Origin: Caldifarciminota bacterium UBA3073
Lineage (GTDB): Bacteria; Hydrothermota; UBA3073
Assembly: GCA_002366725.1 (NCBI GenBank)
Contig: DFBT01000016.1
Coordinates: 19,093-32,501, forward strand
Direction of reading: 5' to 3'
DNA: 13,409 bases
Each line of letters starts with the position of its first letter. The stretch's first letter is position 1. The position numbers and the translations under genes are program-made. Below, piece after piece: positions 1-7,220 of the stretch. A model generated the notes under the pieces. It worked only from the letters and a program-made list of their open reading frames with translations, searched no databases and was not told the DNA's origin.

Positions 1-1692
1 AGGGGTATGAGCGGGTCTAAAATGTACGATGTGGTAAGGGTGAGTGAGAAGAAACTGATAGGTGAGATAATAGAATTAAAGGGAGAAATCGCATCGATAC
101 AGGTTTATGAGGAAACGGGTGGCATCGGCCCCGGTGAACCCGTATTTCCCACATACGAGCCCCTGTCTGTTGAGTTGGGCCCAGGTCTTATGGGTTCCAT
201 ATACGACGGGGTTCAAAGACCCCTGGACGACATTATGAAACAGGCGGGTAACAGCATTGCGAGGGGAATATCGATCCCGGGCCTTGATCGAGAACACAAA
301 TGGAAGTTCAAGCCGATTAAAAAAGAGGGCAACAAGGTCGGCGGTGGAGATATAATAGGAGAAGTGCAGGAAACCGTTCTTGTTACACACAAAGTTATGA
401 TTCCCCCAAATGTTTCCGGTAAGATTATGCATATGAAGGAGGGAGAGTTCACCGTCACAGATGTTGTATGTGTTGTTGAGACGGAAGAGGGGGAACGGGA
501 GATTACCTTGATGCAGAAGTGGCCCGTAAGAAAACCGAGACCTTGTATAGATAAACTTCCACCAGATATACCAATGTACACGGGTCAAAGAGTTATAGAT
601 GCGTTCTTTCCCGTTGCCAAAGGTGGAAGTGCCTGTGTTCCGGGTCCATTTGGCTCGGGAAAGACGGTAATTCAGCATCAGATATCAAAGTGGGCGGATG
701 CGGACATTATACTGTTTGTGGGATGTGGTGAGAGGGGAAATGAGATGACAGATGTATTGTTGGAATTTCCGGAACTGAAAGACCCGAAGTCAGGCGAACC
801 GCTTATGAAGCGCACCCTCCTCGTGGCAAACACTTCAAATATGCCCGTGGCGGCGAGGGAGGCATCGGTATATACGGGGATAACAATAGCGGAGTACTTC
901 AGGGATATGGGTTACAGTGTTACCCTTCAAGCCGATTCCACATCACGATGGGCAGAGGCAATGAGGGAAATATCTGGAAGACTTGAGGAGATGCCCGGAG
1001 AGGAAGGATACCCCGCATATCTTGGCACGCGCATCGCGGAGTTTTACGAGAGGGCAGGAAGGGTAAAATGCCTCGGAGAACCAGATAGGGAAGGCTTTAT
1101 CACCGTTATAGGTTCGGTATCACCCCCCGGTGGGGACCTTGCAGATCCCGTTGTTCAGTCGACACTGAGAGTTGTGAAGGTATTTTGGGACCTCCAGGAT
1201 AGACTCGCCAACGCGAGACATTTCCCCGCTATAGATTGGCTTTCAAGTTATTCACTCTATACCGATTCTCTCAAGAAATGGGTGGAAGAGAATATCGGAA
1301 AGGAGTTTCAGTCAAATGTAAAGGACGCGATGGCTATTCTGGAACGAGAGGCAGAATTGCAGGAGATCGTAAGGCTTGTTGGAGTTGAATCGCTTTCCAG
1401 TGAAGAGATACTTCTCCTTGAAGTTGCGAGGTCAATAAGGGAAGATTTCCTTCATCAGAACGCATTCCACGAGATCGATACATACACATCCACAAAAAAG
1501 CAAGAAAAGATGCTTTCGGCAATACTTCACCTGTACAGTGGGGGACTTTCTCTTTTGAAGTCCGGAAAAACAGTGGATGAAATCGTCAAGCTCCCAATAT
1601 GGGAGCGAATTTCGAGGATGAAATATATCGGGGAGAAAAAGATAGAGGATATAGATAAAATCAACAAGGAGATAGACAAGCTAATGGGATAA
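1..1692 (+). CDS. atpA: V/A-type ATPase catalytic subunit A, 5'-truncated by window edge
   Basis: This is the catalytic subunit of the cytoplasmic V1/A1 head, which hydrolyses or makes ATP coupled to ion flow through the membrane ring. Numbering from the Met at base 7, the P-loop GPFGSGKT lies at residues 213-220 with the catalytic Lys at 219. It is followed by the family motifs GERGNE and ADSTSRWAEA. The A-type bulge region sits between the N-terminal barrel and the nucleotide domain. The 561 residues from that Met are about 20 short of the usual 578-590. Family members normally have an N-terminal beta-strand before the segment matching KMYDVVRV, and the frame is open to base 1 (Arg-Gly before the Met). 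The true start is therefore probably upstream of the window. Subunits B and D follow, as in typical A/V-ATPase operons. The stop codon lies inside an octamer repeat. Whether protons or sodium ions are pumped cannot be told without subunit K. Confidence 0.97.
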   Translation, partial: RGMSGSKMYDVVRVSEKKLIGEIIELKGEIASIQVYEETGGIGPGEPVFPTYEPLSVELGPGLMGSIYDGVQRPLDDIMKQAGNSIARGISIPGLDREHKWKFKPIKKEGNKVGGGDIIGEVQETVLVTHKVMIPPNVSGKIMHMKEGEFTVTDVVCVVETEEGEREITLMQKWPVRKPRPCIDKLPPDIPMYTGQRVIDAFFPVAKGGSACVPGPFGSGKTVIQHQISKWADADIILFVGCGERGNEMTDVLLEFPELKDPKSGEPLMKRTLLVANTSNMPVAAREASVYTGITIAEYFRDMGYSVTLQADSTSRWAEAMREISGRLEEMPGEEGYPAYLGTRIAEFYERAGRVKCLGEPDREGFITVIGSVSPPGGDLADPVVQSTLRVVKVFWDLQDRLANARHFPAIDWLSSYSLYTDSLKKWVEENIGKEFQSNVKDAMAILEREAELQEIVRLVGVESLSSEEILLLEVARSIREDFLHQNAFHEIDTYTSTKKQEKMLSAILHLYSGGLSLLKSGKTVDEIVKLPIWERISRMKYIGEKKIEDIDKINKEIDKLMG

Positions 1693-1714
1693 TGGGGTAA
1701 TGGGGTAATGGGAT
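1683..1714 (+). repeat. Tandem octamer array (AATGGGGT/AATGGGAT), 4 units, spans atpA stop
   Basis: Four consecutive 8-base units read AATGGGAT, AATGGGGT, AATGGGGT, AATGGGAT. The first unit is coding (end of subunit A), and the TAA stop at 1690-1692 is formed across the junction of units 1 and 2. The array continues into the spacer. Confidence 0.8.
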
Positions 1715-1770
1715 GGTGGATTTGTGGATATCAATATAAAAAGAGACAATATCATTATACAATTTTAGGT

Positions 1771-1847
1771 TACGCCTTACGCTTCACGATCTACGCCTTA
1801 CGATCACCGATAACCGATTACTGATTACTGATAAGTGATTACCAATG
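1771..1847 (+). repeat. Tandem heptamer array with drifting unit, 11 units
   Basis: Eleven consecutive 7-base units fill the spacer before the subunit B gene. The unit changes stepwise along the array: TACGCCT and TACGCTT at the left, TACGATC in the middle, then ACCGATA, ACCGATT, ACTGATT and ACTGATA to the right. It ends just before the ribosome-binding site of atpB. A period of 7 keeps no reading frame, so this is not coding. Confidence 0.8.
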
Positions 1848-1853
1848 GTTGAC

Positions 1854-1860
1854 AGGGGGA
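1854..1860 (+). promoter_or_regulatory. Ribosome-binding site deciding the atpB start
   Basis: AGGGGGA lies three bases before ATG 1864. An in-frame TTG at 1849 would add five residues but places this site inside the gene. The ATG is therefore preferred. Confidence 0.7.
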
Positions 1861-1863
1861 TTT

Positions 1864-3237
1864 ATGGTTAAGGAATACAGAACCGTTGGGACTATATCTG
1901 GTCCCCTTATGCTTATTGAAGGAGTAAAAGAGATAAAATATGCCGAACTTTGCGAGATAGAGTTAAAAAACGGCGAGACGAGAAAGGGACAGGTTCTCGA
2001 GGTTGATGCAGACAGGGCACTGGTTCAGGTGTTCGAGGGAACAAGGGGAATAGATATCCCGGGAACGAAGGTAAAATTCAAAGGAAAGGGTATCGAACTC
2101 TCTCTATCTCCAGAAATTCTCGGCAGAATGTTCAATGGTATGGGAGAGCCCATTGATAATGCCCCAGAAATCCTGCCAGAGAAGAGAGCGGATATAAACG
2201 GCGAACCGCTGAATCCGTATGCCAGAAACTATCCAAATGAATTTATTCAGACGGGAATTTCCGCGATAGACGGATTGAATACGCTTGTGAGGGGACAGAA
2301 ACTTCCCATATTCTCCGGTTCCGGACTTCCCCACAATTCGCTTGCTGCCCAGATTGCCCGCCAGGCGAAGGTTCTGGGTAAAGAAGAGAAATTTGCAGTC
2401 GTATTTGCCGCAATGGGAATTACTTATGAGGAAGCAGAATTTTTTATGAATGATTTCAGGAATACGGGCGCAATTTCGAGGACATCTATGTTCATAAACC
2501 TCGCCAACGACCCCGTGATTGAGAGAATAGCCACCCCGAGAGTTGCACTGACAGCTGCAGAATACCTTGCATTTGAACTTGAAATGCACACACTCGTCAT
2601 CCTCACAGATATGACGAATTACTGTGAGGCATTGAGGGAGATATCTGCAGCAAGGAAAGAGATTCCAGGAAGAAGGGGTTATCCCGGTTATATGTATACA
2701 GACCTCGCATCGGTATACGAGAGGGCGGGGAGGTTGAAGGATAAGAAGGGTTCAATAACCCTCATCCCCATACTTACTATGCCGGAAGACGACAAGACAC
2801 ATCCAATACCGGATCTAACGGGATACATAACGGAGGGACAGATTCTACTGGGGAGGGGACTTTACAGGAAGAAGGTATCTCCGCCGATCGATGTGTTGCC
2901 GTCGCTTTCAAGGCTTAAAGATAAGGGTATTGGACAGGGTAAGACGAGGGAAGACCACGCCGACCTGTTCAATCAGTTGATTGCCTGCTATTCAAGGGGC
3001 AAGGAGGCAGAGGAACTCTCGATCGTGCTCGGTGAGGCGGCACTATCTGATATGGATAAGTTATATCTCAAGTTCTCGGATAAGTTTGAAAAGAGATACA
3101 TATCTCAGGGAGATTATGAGGATAGGGCTATAGAGACCACGCTTGATCTTGGCTGGAAACTTCTCTCGATGTTTCCCAAAGGTGAGTTGAAGAGGATAAG
3201 AGACGAGTTCCTTGAAAAGTATTATGGAAAAGTTTAG
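1864..3237 (+). CDS. atpB: V/A-type ATPase regulatory subunit B
   Basis: This is the non-catalytic nucleotide-binding subunit, which alternates with subunit A in the A3B3 head. The protein has 457 residues, the normal length (about 460). The N-terminus EYRTVGTISGPL is the typical first strand of the family. The region matching the P-loop reads SGSGLPHN at residues 151-158 and lacks the GKT of a catalytic site, as expected for B. The C-terminal domain ends in a Lys/Glu-rich helix. ATG 1864 was chosen over TTG 1849 because of the ribosome-binding site AGGGGGA. The gene is separated from atpA by 171 bases and from the D gene by 306 bases. These gaps are wide for an operon whose genes usually lie close together or overlap, and both are filled with repeats. 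It would be co-transcribed with its neighbours, since no strong terminator is visible between them. Confidence 0.97.
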   Translation: MVKEYRTVGTISGPLMLIEGVKEIKYAELCEIELKNGETRKGQVLEVDADRALVQVFEGTRGIDIPGTKVKFKGKGIELSLSPEILGRMFNGMGEPIDNAPEILPEKRADINGEPLNPYARNYPNEFIQTGISAIDGLNTLVRGQKLPIFSGSGLPHNSLAAQIARQAKVLGKEEKFAVVFAAMGITYEEAEFFMNDFRNTGAISRTSMFINLANDPVIERIATPRVALTAAEYLAFELEMHTLVILTDMTNYCEALREISAARKEIPGRRGYPGYMYTDLASVYERAGRLKDKKGSITLIPILTMPEDDKTHPIPDLTGYITEGQILLGRGLYRKKVSPPIDVLPSLSRLKDKGIGQGKTREDHADLFNQLIACYSRGKEAEELSIVLGEAALSDMDKLYLKFSDKFEKRYISQGDYEDRAIETTLDLGWKLLSMFPKGELKRIRDEFLEKYYGKV

Positions 3238-3251
3238 AGATAGAGTTTAGG

Positions 3252-3265
3252 CGCAGATTAACCCC
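3252..3265 (+). repeat. Dispersed word CGCAGATTAACCCC (inverted copy near 9505)
   Basis: This 14-base word is the exact reverse complement of positions 9505-9518. A related ATCTGCGTT/CCGCGTCC text also occurs around 3508-3530, just before atpD. It looks like a dispersed low-complexity intergenic word and no function is apparent. Confidence 0.5.
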
Positions 3266-3284
3266 ATATTTAGACTAAAGACCA

Positions 3285-3351
3285 CCCCGTAAAGTTGCTT
3301 CGCACCAACGGGGCAAGCCCCGTTGAATAGCTGCGCTTCTACGGGGCAAGC
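3285..3351 (+). repeat. GC-rich double inverted repeat (cruciform-like)
   Basis: An outer stem pairs CCCCGTA (3285-3291) with TACGGGG (3340-3346). Inside it, AACGGGGC and GCCCCGTT (3307-3324) form a perfect 8-bp palindrome around AA. The word ACGGGGCAAGC occurs twice, at 3308 and 3341. There is no T-tract after it, so it is not a standard intrinsic terminator. It may be an RNA hairpin within the atpB-atpD transcript or a dispersed palindromic element. Confidence 0.6.
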
Positions 3352-3370
3352 AGACAAATGACTAATGACC

Positions 3371-3394
3371 AACCTGCCTGACGGCAGTCAGGTT
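3371..3394 (+). repeat. Short palindrome of the CCTGCC...GGCAGG type, copy 1
   Basis: AACCTG pairs with CAGGTT. After one mismatch, CTG pairs with CAG around a 4-base loop. It resembles the two palindromes at 9205-9220 and 9271-9296, suggesting one dispersed family. Confidence 0.55.
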
Positions 3395-3425
3395 TCTAAT
3401 GTCTAATTAAACCTTGATACCCAAG

Positions 3426-3497
3426 ACTCAATGACGCAATGACCTAATGACACGAAGACACTATGACGCAATGACTCAACGACTCAATGACCTAATA
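3426..3497 (+). repeat. Tandem octamer array (ACNCAATG type), 9 units
   Basis: Nine consecutive 8-base units run without any phase slip. Examples are ACTCAATG, ACGCAATG, ACCTAATG and ACACTATG. The array lies 46 bases before the subunit D start. The same unit family recurs at 5573-5684 before the TolC-like gene. Confidence 0.8.
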
Positions 3498-3543
3498 TAT
3501 CAGCGATAATCTGCGTTAACCCGCGTCCAAAAAAGAATCCAAT

Positions 3544-4164
3544 ATGAAGCTCAATGTTAATGCAACGAGGATGGAGTTCTTGAAGCTCCGTAAACGAACG
3601 AGTATTGCCAAAAGGGGACATAAGCTCCTGAAGGACAAGCAGGACGAACTCATGGAGAGACTGCTTGCGATGACGAAAAAGGTAGAGGAGTTGAGAGAAA
3701 AGGTTGAAGAAGAACTCGCCCGAACCACGAAGAAATTCCTTCTTGCGAGGGCGGGGATGGAGCCGGATTTCGTTGAAGAGGCACTCCTCATTCCAACAAA
3801 ACGGGTCGAGGTAGAACTTGAAGAGAAAAACCTCTTAAATGTGAAGATTCCCGTGTTGAGACAGTCAGTAAGCGGCGAAATAATTTCATATGGGTACCAC
3901 GAAACATCACCAGAACTTGATGCCGCACTATACAGTCTCGATAAGGCAATAGGCGATCTGCTTGAACTCGCCGCAATGGAGAAGACACTTGAACTCATTG
4001 CTGTCGAGATCGAGAAAACCCGCAGAAGGGTAAATGCCCTTGAATATATCCTCATACCGAACCTCGAAGAGACCCTGCGGTATATAGTTATGAAACTCTC
4101 CGAGATAGAACGCTCCACACTCTCAAGACTGATGAGAATAAAGGACATAGTAAGGGCACACTGA
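3544..4164 (+). CDS. atpD: V/A-type ATPase central-stalk subunit D
   Basis: Subunit D is the long coiled-coil shaft that turns inside the A3B3 head and passes torque to the membrane ring. The 206 residues fit the family (about 200-230). The N-terminus NVNATRMEFLKLRKR, followed by RGHKLLKDKQDELM, is the family signature. Long helices rich in Glu, Lys and Leu at both ends (about residues 1-60 and 145-200) form the antiparallel coiled coil. The start at 3544 is fixed by this conserved N-terminus, since no good ribosome-binding site is seen in front of it. It follows A and B in the usual order. The minus-strand reading frame across this gene is only its shadow. Confidence 0.95.
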   Translation: MKLNVNATRMEFLKLRKRTSIAKRGHKLLKDKQDELMERLLAMTKKVEELREKVEEELARTTKKFLLARAGMEPDFVEEALLIPTKRVEVELEEKNLLNVKIPVLRQSVSGEIISYGYHETSPELDAALYSLDKAIGDLLELAAMEKTLELIAVEIEKTRRRVNALEYILIPNLEETLRYIVMKLSEIERSTLSRLMRIKDIVRAH

Positions 4165-4206
4165 TTGTATTAATTTTTACCATTTCAACCTATTTTATTG
4201 CTCCCG

Positions 4207-5472
4207 ATGCGTATTTTGATGCATATAAGAACGGCGTTGCTTGCCCTCAAACTGCAGCGCATGAGAACCTTTCTGACTACCCTGGGTATCATCATCGGTG
4301 TACTGACCGTGATTACCATGATGTCTATTGTCCAGGGAATAAATAAATATGTTTATAAAGTTCTGGGCACCATCGGAAGTAATGTCATCTATGTGCAAAA
4401 ATTTCAGTGGCGGGTCGGTCCGGGAGAACGCATGAGTAGAAGAGAGTACCTTGAGATCGCGAGAAGGAAAGACTTTACCGCCGAGGATGTCAAGACGATA
4501 TCCAAACTGCCTGCGGTGGAGCGTGTGACCCTCGCACAATCGATCTGGGGAGGAGGCAGGAAGATAACATTTCGAGGTGAAGAGATGAACCTCGGCGAAG
4601 TTGAAGGAGCCACACCGGAATATATTGAAATATCTAATTACGAAATCGAGCGCGGTAGAACCTTCATAGAAACAGACTTGGCATTCAGGAGACAGGTTTG
4701 TATTATCGGTAACTATGTTGTAGAAAACTTGTTCAAGAAGGGTGAGGACCCTTTGGGTAAAGATATCTACATAGGAACACATAAATTTACTGTCGTTGGA
4801 CTGCTTTCAGAACGGGGCACTTTTATGGGGAACAATTTGGATAACAAAGTGGTCGTGCCGCTTACCACTTTGGGCAAATTTATTCGTATGGCTCGTGGCC
4901 GACATTCACCTTTTCAGGCGCCTTTTATAGTTGCACAGAAGCGCGAGAGCTACTCGATCGAAGAAACAAAAGAGCAAATGGAGGAATTATTGAGACAGAG
5001 GAGAGGCTGTAAGTTTAATGAGGAAAATGATTTTGCATTGAATACTCAGCAGATGATCATCGATATTTATAAAAAGATAACCTCGGGTATTTATATGGCG
5101 ATGATAGGCATTGCGTCGCTGGCATTAGTTGTTGGTGGCATCGGAATTATGAATATAATGCTCGTCTCGGTCGTTGAACGCACCAGGGAGATTGGATTGC
5201 GTATGGCGATAGGAGCCAAGAGAAGGGATATACTCGTTCAATTTCTCATCGAGGCGATAGCCCTGACGGGGGTGGGCGGAGTTGTGGGGGTTTTGTTGGG
5301 ATTTGGTTTTTCCAAATTGATTGCGGCGGTGACACCTTTACCCGCCAGTACGCCACTGTGGAGTGTGGCACTCGGAATTGGCTTCTCCATGATTGTGGGT
5401 CTCTTTTTTGGCATTTATCCAGCCTCCAAGGCATCGAAACTCGACCCCATCGAGGCGCTCAGATACGAGTAA
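4207..5472 (+). CDS. MacB-type ABC transporter permease (FtsX/MacB_PCD family)
   Basis: This is the inner-membrane permease half of a MacAB-TolC-like export pump. From ATG 4207 it has 421 residues. The layout is that of type VII ABC permeases: an N-terminal membrane helix at about residues 24-44 (LTTLGIIIGVLTVITMM), a large periplasmic core domain (about 45-290), then three membrane helices (about 295-322, 347-372 and 383-405). The cytoplasmic segment ERTREIGLRMAIGAKRRDI is the classic FtsX-domain motif, and the end KASKLDPIEALRYE is typical. E. coli MacB carries its ATPase on the same chain. Here the ATPase is a separate gene, 2.9 kb downstream. A TTG at 4198 is an alternative start, and neither start has a clear ribosome-binding site. 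It begins 42 bases after the ATPase subunit D gene with no terminator between them, so read-through is possible. The substrate is unknown. Confidence 0.93.
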   Translation: MRILMHIRTALLALKLQRMRTFLTTLGIIIGVLTVITMMSIVQGINKYVYKVLGTIGSNVIYVQKFQWRVGPGERMSRREYLEIARRKDFTAEDVKTISKLPAVERVTLAQSIWGGGRKITFRGEEMNLGEVEGATPEYIEISNYEIERGRTFIETDLAFRRQVCIIGNYVVENLFKKGEDPLGKDIYIGTHKFTVVGLLSERGTFMGNNLDNKVVVPLTTLGKFIRMARGRHSPFQAPFIVAQKRESYSIEETKEQMEELLRQRRGCKFNEENDFALNTQQMIIDIYKKITSGIYMAMIGIASLALVVGGIGIMNIMLVSVVERTREIGLRMAIGAKRRDILVQFLIEAIALTGVGGVVGVLLGFGFSKLIAAVTPLPASTPLWSVALGIGFSMIVGLFFGIYPASKASKLDPIEALRYE

Positions 5473-5481
5473 GAGAGAAAA

Positions 5482-5529
5482 GTTGATTAGTTAATTAGTT
5501 GATTAGTTGATTAGTTAATTAGTTGAATA
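5482..5529 (+). repeat. Tandem octamer array (GTTGATTA/GTTAATTA), 6 units
   Basis: Six exact-phase 8-base units run in the order GTTGATTA, GTTAATTA, GTTGATTA, GTTGATTA, GTTAATTA, GTTGAATA. The array starts 10 bases after the permease stop codon. Confidence 0.85.
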
Positions 5530-5542
5530 GGCAAGTAGGAGT

Positions 5543-5557
5543 CCCGCCTTTGGCGGG
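5543..5557 (+). repeat. GC-rich hairpin CCCGCC-TTT-GGCGGG
   Basis: A perfect 6-bp stem with a 3-base loop lies downstream of the permease gene. No T-run follows, so a role as an intrinsic terminator is doubtful. It could be a dispersed palindrome or a transcript-end stabiliser. Confidence 0.5.
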
Positions 5558-5572
5558 GCGAAAAGTTCAACG

Positions 5573-5684
5573 ACTCAACGACCCTTTGACCCAATGACCC
5601 AACGACGCAAAGACTCTATGACACTAAGACGCAATGACCCTAATGACCTAATGACTAATGACTCATTGACTCAAAGACGTAATG
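5573..5684 (+). repeat. Tandem octamer array (ACNCAATG type), about 14 units
   Basis: Fourteen units, all 8 bases except one of 9 (5637-5645) and one of 7 (5654-5660). Examples are ACTCAACG, ACCCAATG, ACGCAATG and ACGTAATG. The unit family is the same as at 3426-3497. A reading frame across it yields only an 8-residue periodic peptide and is not a gene. Confidence 0.8.
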
Positions 5685-5700
5685 ACTTAACTTATAAACC

Positions 5701-5745
5701 AAACAAACTAAATAAACTAAATAAACCAAGTAAACCAAATAACTT
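5701..5745 (+). repeat. Tandem nonamer array (AAATAAACY), 5 units
   Basis: Five 9-base units: AAACAAACT, AAATAAACT, AAATAAACC, AAGTAAACC and AAATAACTT. This is the only unit length of 9 among the phase-exact arrays here. Confidence 0.75.
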
Positions 5746-5773
5746 CAGTGATCCTGCAACGCCAAGAGTACCG

Positions 5774-5864
5774 AGATTTTAGATTGCAGACTACAGATTA
5801 AAGATTGCGGACTATGGATCGCGGATTACTGATAACTGGTAACCGATAACCAATTAACGATGAC
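5774..5864 (+). repeat. Tandem heptamer array with drifting unit, 13 units
   Basis: Thirteen consecutive 7-base units drift from AGATTTT and AGATTGC through GGACTAT and GGATTAC to TGATAAC, CGATAAC and CGATGAC. The last unit directly abuts the ribosome-binding site TGGAGG of the TolC-like gene. The right-hand units resemble those of the array before atpB (GATTAC/GATAAC words). Confidence 0.8.
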
Positions 5865-5870
5865 TGGAGG
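5865..5870 (+). promoter_or_regulatory. Ribosome-binding site of the TolC-like gene
   Basis: TGGAGG lies six bases before ATG 5877. No other in-frame start codon exists between this ATG and the upstream in-frame stop, so this fixes the start. Confidence 0.75.
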
Positions 5871-5876
5871 ATAATT

Positions 5877-7118
5877 ATGTTGGGAATAATATTGCTGTTG
5901 CTCGTCGGTGATACATTGAAGATAAATCTGGAACAAGCAAAGGAAATGGCACTTGAAAGTAATCCCGCATATCGAATGGAATCTCTCGGTGGTAAGTACA
6001 ATAAATTGGGATTCTATGAGTGCCTGACCTCCAACATACTTAATCCGACCATCGGTGTTACATATTCTGATGCAACATTTGGTGACCAGTCTTTTGCTCC
6101 ATCAAAGGGGTATAACTTTAACTTCTCACTGAATCAGCCGGTATTTGATTTGGGCGAGGTGGCTACGGTGCTACAGAGTAAATCCAATGTCAATGCCTCC
6201 GAGGCGTCTCTTCAGGAGGCAAAAAACGGATTGTATTATCAGGTGGAGGCGCGGTATTTATCGGTTCTGAGAGCGGATAACTTGCTGCGGATGCAGCAAA
6301 AAGCCCTCGAGCGAGCTGAGGAGAATATGAGATTTGTCACCAAGAGGTTGGAACTGGGGAAGGCGTCTAAATTGGACCTATTGAATGCAAAGGTATACCT
6401 CAATCGCACCAAACTCAATCTATTCACCTCCAGAAGGGATTTTCAGATTACCAAGAGGATTCTCTTGAATACCCTCGGAATCTGGCGCCAATACGAGCTC
6501 TTACTTGAACCTGTGGAAGCCGAAGAACAGGAATTCGAGCTGCCCGAACTGGACACACTCATAGAGAAGGGCTTCGAGAACAGACCCAAAATTAGGGTCG
6601 CCCGGGAAGAAGTCAAACAATCACAACTTGGGTTTTGGGGCAGTTTATGTTCATTCTTGCCACGGGTTTCGTTTAGGTGGCTCTGGAATTATAATACAGG
6701 GGAATTCCCCGAACATTTTTCTACGATAAGAGAGGAGGCGATTAAGAGTTCGGGCTGGTATGTAACCGCAGACCTGAATCTCCTCTCATATCCCCTTAAG
6801 TCGTCAAAGATGAAGACCGTTCTCGAAGAGGCCAAATTGAGGCTATTGCAGGAGAGACTTTCCATTGTTCAAGAGATCAAAGAGGCATGGCTCGATTGCC
6901 TCACTATGGATGAAAATCTGGAACTCGCCAGAAGTATGTTCGAAGCCGCCAAAGAGGGCAATACACTCGCCAAAACACAGTACAAGCTTGGTTTGATAAC
7001 CACACTTGATTTGTTTCAGGCAGAGACAGACCTCTTAGATGCAGAGGCAACTTATGTTTCTGCCCAGTATGATGTTAAACTCGCAAAAGCAAAGCTCAGG
7101 TATGTGATTGGAGAATAG
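5877..7118 (+). CDS. TolC-like outer-membrane efflux protein (OEP family)
   Basis: This is the outer-membrane channel and periplasmic tunnel of the tripartite efflux system. It has 413 residues, typical for the family. Both internal repeats carry the OEP-type motif: RLELGKASKLDLLNAKVYL in the first half, and YKLGLITTLDLFQAETDLL near the C-terminus. Each lies in long amphipathic helices, and helix-rich coiled-coil sequence dominates. The N-terminus MLGIILLLLVG followed by DTLKI looks like a very short signal peptide with no positive charge before the hydrophobic core. There is no alternative upstream start. It sits between the permease and the adaptor genes, 404 bases after the first and 102 before the second, consistent with a dedicated channel for this pump. 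The spacer before it is almost entirely made of short tandem repeats. Confidence 0.93.
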   Translation: MLGIILLLLVGDTLKINLEQAKEMALESNPAYRMESLGGKYNKLGFYECLTSNILNPTIGVTYSDATFGDQSFAPSKGYNFNFSLNQPVFDLGEVATVLQSKSNVNASEASLQEAKNGLYYQVEARYLSVLRADNLLRMQQKALERAEENMRFVTKRLELGKASKLDLLNAKVYLNRTKLNLFTSRRDFQITKRILLNTLGIWRQYELLLEPVEAEEQEFELPELDTLIEKGFENRPKIRVAREEVKQSQLGFWGSLCSFLPRVSFRWLWNYNTGEFPEHFSTIREEAIKSSGWYVTADLNLLSYPLKSSKMKTVLEEAKLRLLQERLSIVQEIKEAWLDCLTMDENLELARSMFEAAKEGNTLAKTQYKLGLITTLDLFQAETDLLDAEATYVSAQYDVKLAKAKLRYVIGE

Positions 7119-7181
7119 AGGGAAGAGGGAAGTCAATTATCAATGCAAAATTAGCAATTAGCAAGTGAAATGGTTAAATGG
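7112..7181 (+). repeat. Tandem heptamer array overlapping the tolC-like stop, about 10 units
   Basis: Ten consecutive 7-base units include AGAATAG, AGGGAAG (twice), TCAATTA, TCAATGC, GCAATTA and GCAAGTG. The first unit contains the TAG stop of the TolC-like gene. To the right (to about 7195) the sequence continues as less regular AAATGGTT-like words until shortly before the adaptor's ribosome-binding site. Confidence 0.65.
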
Positions 7182-7220
7182 TTGAAATGATTGGTTAGAG
7201 GGTGAACAGAAGGAGAAATT

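Noticed and set aside
76..678. Minus-strand open frames under the ATPase subunit A gene
   Set aside because: They are shadows of a strongly conserved catalytic subunit and show no domain-like sequence.
1849..1863. TTG at 1849 as start of subunit B
   Set aside because: It would put the ribosome-binding site AGGGGGA inside the gene and add residues not typical of the family. ATG 1864 is better placed.
3285..3351. GC-rich hairpins after atpB considered as an intrinsic terminator
   Set aside because: No T-run follows, and the next gene is the operon partner subunit D, so termination here would make little sense.
3516..4148. Long minus-strand open frame (210 codons) across subunit D
   Set aside because: It is the antisense shadow of a clear V/A-ATPase subunit D gene. 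Its translation is Ser/Phe/Arg low complexity, as expected opposite a coiled coil.
3426..5745. Repeat arrays considered as CRISPR
   Set aside because: Units are only 7-9 bases, directly adjacent and degenerate. There are no 25-40-base repeats with unique spacers and no cas genes.
5594..5782. Small plus-strand open frame in the permease-TolC spacer
   Set aside because: It is a translation of the octamer and nonamer arrays, giving an 8-residue periodic peptide rich in Arg, Asn and Asp. It has no ribosome-binding site and no protein-like composition.
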